64,000 nucleotides of DNA, taken from the NCBI RefSeq assembly GCF_009731355.2, contig NZ_AP022810.1, positions 3,190,001 through 3,254,000 on the forward strand, read 5' to 3'. The DNA is from Desulfuromonas sp. AOP6. GTDB lineage: Bacteria > Desulfobacterota > Desulfuromonadia > Desulfuromonadales > SZUA-540. Below, in pieces: positions 63,391-64,000 of this stretch; position 1 is the first letter of the stretch, and every line of letters starts with the position of its first letter. The notes beneath the pieces are model-generated. The model saw only the letters and a list, made by a program, of their open reading frames with translations. It had not been told where the DNA came from and made no database searches. The translations under genes and the position numbers were made by a program.

Positions 63391-63418
63391 ATTGTATACA
63401 GTATACATAATCTGTCAA
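63391..63418 (-). promoter_or_regulatory. Promoter of the GntR regulator
   Basis: TTGACA (63413-63418), 16-nt spacer, TACAAT (63391-63396) on the minus strand, about 30 nt before the ATG at 63358. Confidence 0.75.
63393..63407. promoter_or_regulatory. Candidate GntR/FCD operator
   Basis: TGTATACAGTATACA is a perfect 7+1+7 inverted repeat that covers the -10 box and spacer of the regulator's promoter. The GTATAC core resembles operators of FadR/VanR-type regulators. Confidence 0.7.
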
Positions 63419-63778
63419 GGCTTTTCTTGGTTCTTAAGCCTATGCCAACCCGTTATATCTACTTGCCTTTTTTCTTTTCTACCCCCCAAGATTACAGCCC
63501 AATTCAAGACGTCTTTCCCCATTATTTTTTATTCAAACGAGGAAGGCTTCGAAGACTTTCCCTCCTGATAAACATCTTCGCCCCATCACCCGCATGATAA
63601 TTATCCCGCTACGGATAAACTTCACGTAACAGGAACTTCCACTTGCCCACCTTATTAAATGCCGTTAACACACATCCCTATCTTCTCTATCCAATGGTGT
63701 TCTTGATATGCCACCATATTGCCGTTTTATCATTGTCCATGAGGGCACAACCTCGATTTCCTTCTTTGTGACCCTGTA
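63419..63778. other. 360-bp AT-rich intergenic region without recognised genes
   Basis: Low-GC, pyrimidine-rich sequence between the GntR regulator and dinB. No frame longer than about 30 codons with a ribosome site was found on either strand. One imperfect hairpin (GGAAGGCTTCGAAGACTTTCC around 63541-63561) is present. The base composition differs from its surroundings, which may mark a decayed gene or an insertion boundary. Confidence 0.4.
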
Positions 63779-64000
63779 TTAATCCACCAAACTGCCTCTT
63801 TTTATACCTGGATCTCCGTATTTATCCCTGATGCGATCAACGGCTTCGTCAAGAGCTTTTCGTTTACACTTTTCCTGACTGTCCTCAAAAAGCGTCATCT
63901 GGACCGTTTCACATGGAACGAGGTTCCCCGCGATAACACCGAGCAGGCGAATGCCCCGCCGCCCGGCTTCCGTTTTAAAAAATAGGCCTTTTGCCACTGG
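63779..64000 (-). CDS. dinB: DNA polymerase IV, C-terminal end (cut by window edge)
   Basis: The last 74 codons of a Y-family polymerase little-finger domain, read from 64000 down to the stop at 63779. Recognisable elements: GRRGIRLLGVIAGNL, then MTLFEDSQEKCKRKALDEAV and IRDKYGDPGIKRGSLVD, the typical DinB C-terminus (RLLGV, LxLF, A.D.IR.K.G...I.RGSL). The catalytic palm lies outside the window. The canonical beta-clamp binding motif is represented by QMTLFE. Confidence 0.8.
   Translation of the reverse strand, partial: PVAKGLFFKTEAGRRGIRLLGVIAGNLVPCETVQMTLFEDSQEKCKRKALDEAVDRIRDKYGDPGIKRGSLVD

Overview
The window looks like a chromosomal segment of a marine or brackish anaerobe of the Desulfuromonadales (Desulfuromonas/Geobacter/Pelobacter-like, Desulfobacterota). 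The basis is an octaheme c-type cytochrome of the tetrathionate reductase family, a periplasmic superoxide reductase, TRAP and BCCT transporters, many envelope efflux systems, and a candidate small selenoprotein. This is inference from gene content; there is no rRNA in the window. GC is moderate to high, genes are densely packed, and many operons have ATGA start/stop overlaps. I saw no tRNA, rRNA, IS element, prophage or CRISPR array.

Layout. 1-3425: tripartite RND efflux operon on the minus strand (permease cut by the left edge), with an AT-rich operator-like inverted repeat over its promoter. 3661-8460: TRAP transporter operon with two tandem substrate-binding proteins, DctQ, DctM and a UspA protein, closed by a 42-bp perfect palindrome. 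8552-20423: ion and sulfur transport block, with an antiporter fused to a PTS EIIA domain, a TauE/SafE exporter, two SLC13/DASS permeases with TrkA-C domains, a YeeE/YedE pair, a CstB-like persulfide dioxygenase-rhodanese, HtpX and an NptA-like Na/Pi transporter. 20578-22538: HflK/HflC. 22668-28722: MarR-controlled RND operon whose permease is fused in frame to its TolC-type outer membrane factor. 28807-33050: polyferredoxin, YqaA, Pmp3/YqaE, a trypsin-fold protein lacking its catalytic serine, and a BCCT transporter. 33287-39709: TetR-controlled AcrAB/OprM-type operon.

39905-45003: PurE behind a structured leader resembling the yybP-ykoY (Mn2+) riboswitch, a Tat-exported superoxide reductase, a 48-residue candidate selenoprotein with an in-frame UGA and a SECIS-like hairpin, the octaheme cytochrome, cardiolipin synthase and a zinc-ribbon protein. 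45058-45286: compact promoter-sORF-terminator unit. 45305-47310: Trk/Ktr potassium uptake. 47431-57874: UvrA, PdxA, two SurA/PrsA-type prolyl isomerases, Mfd and NadA. 58030-60909: TatA/B, TatC and a YadGH-like ABC exporter. 60944-64000: HD-GYP phosphodiesterase, YfaZ-like outer membrane protein, an autoregulated GntR/FCD regulator, a gene-free AT-rich stretch and the C-terminus of DNA polymerase IV.

The common theme is envelope and stress physiology: three RND pumps, protein quality control (HtpX, HflKC, SurA-type), osmotic and ion balance (BCCT, Trk, antiporter, Pmp3, TRAP-UspA), reactive sulfur handling and superoxide defence. The most novel items are the UGA-containing small membrane protein, the RND-TolC fusion with a possible internal start, the riboswitch-like leader in front of purE, the serine-less S1 protein and the small transcription unit downstream of trkA.
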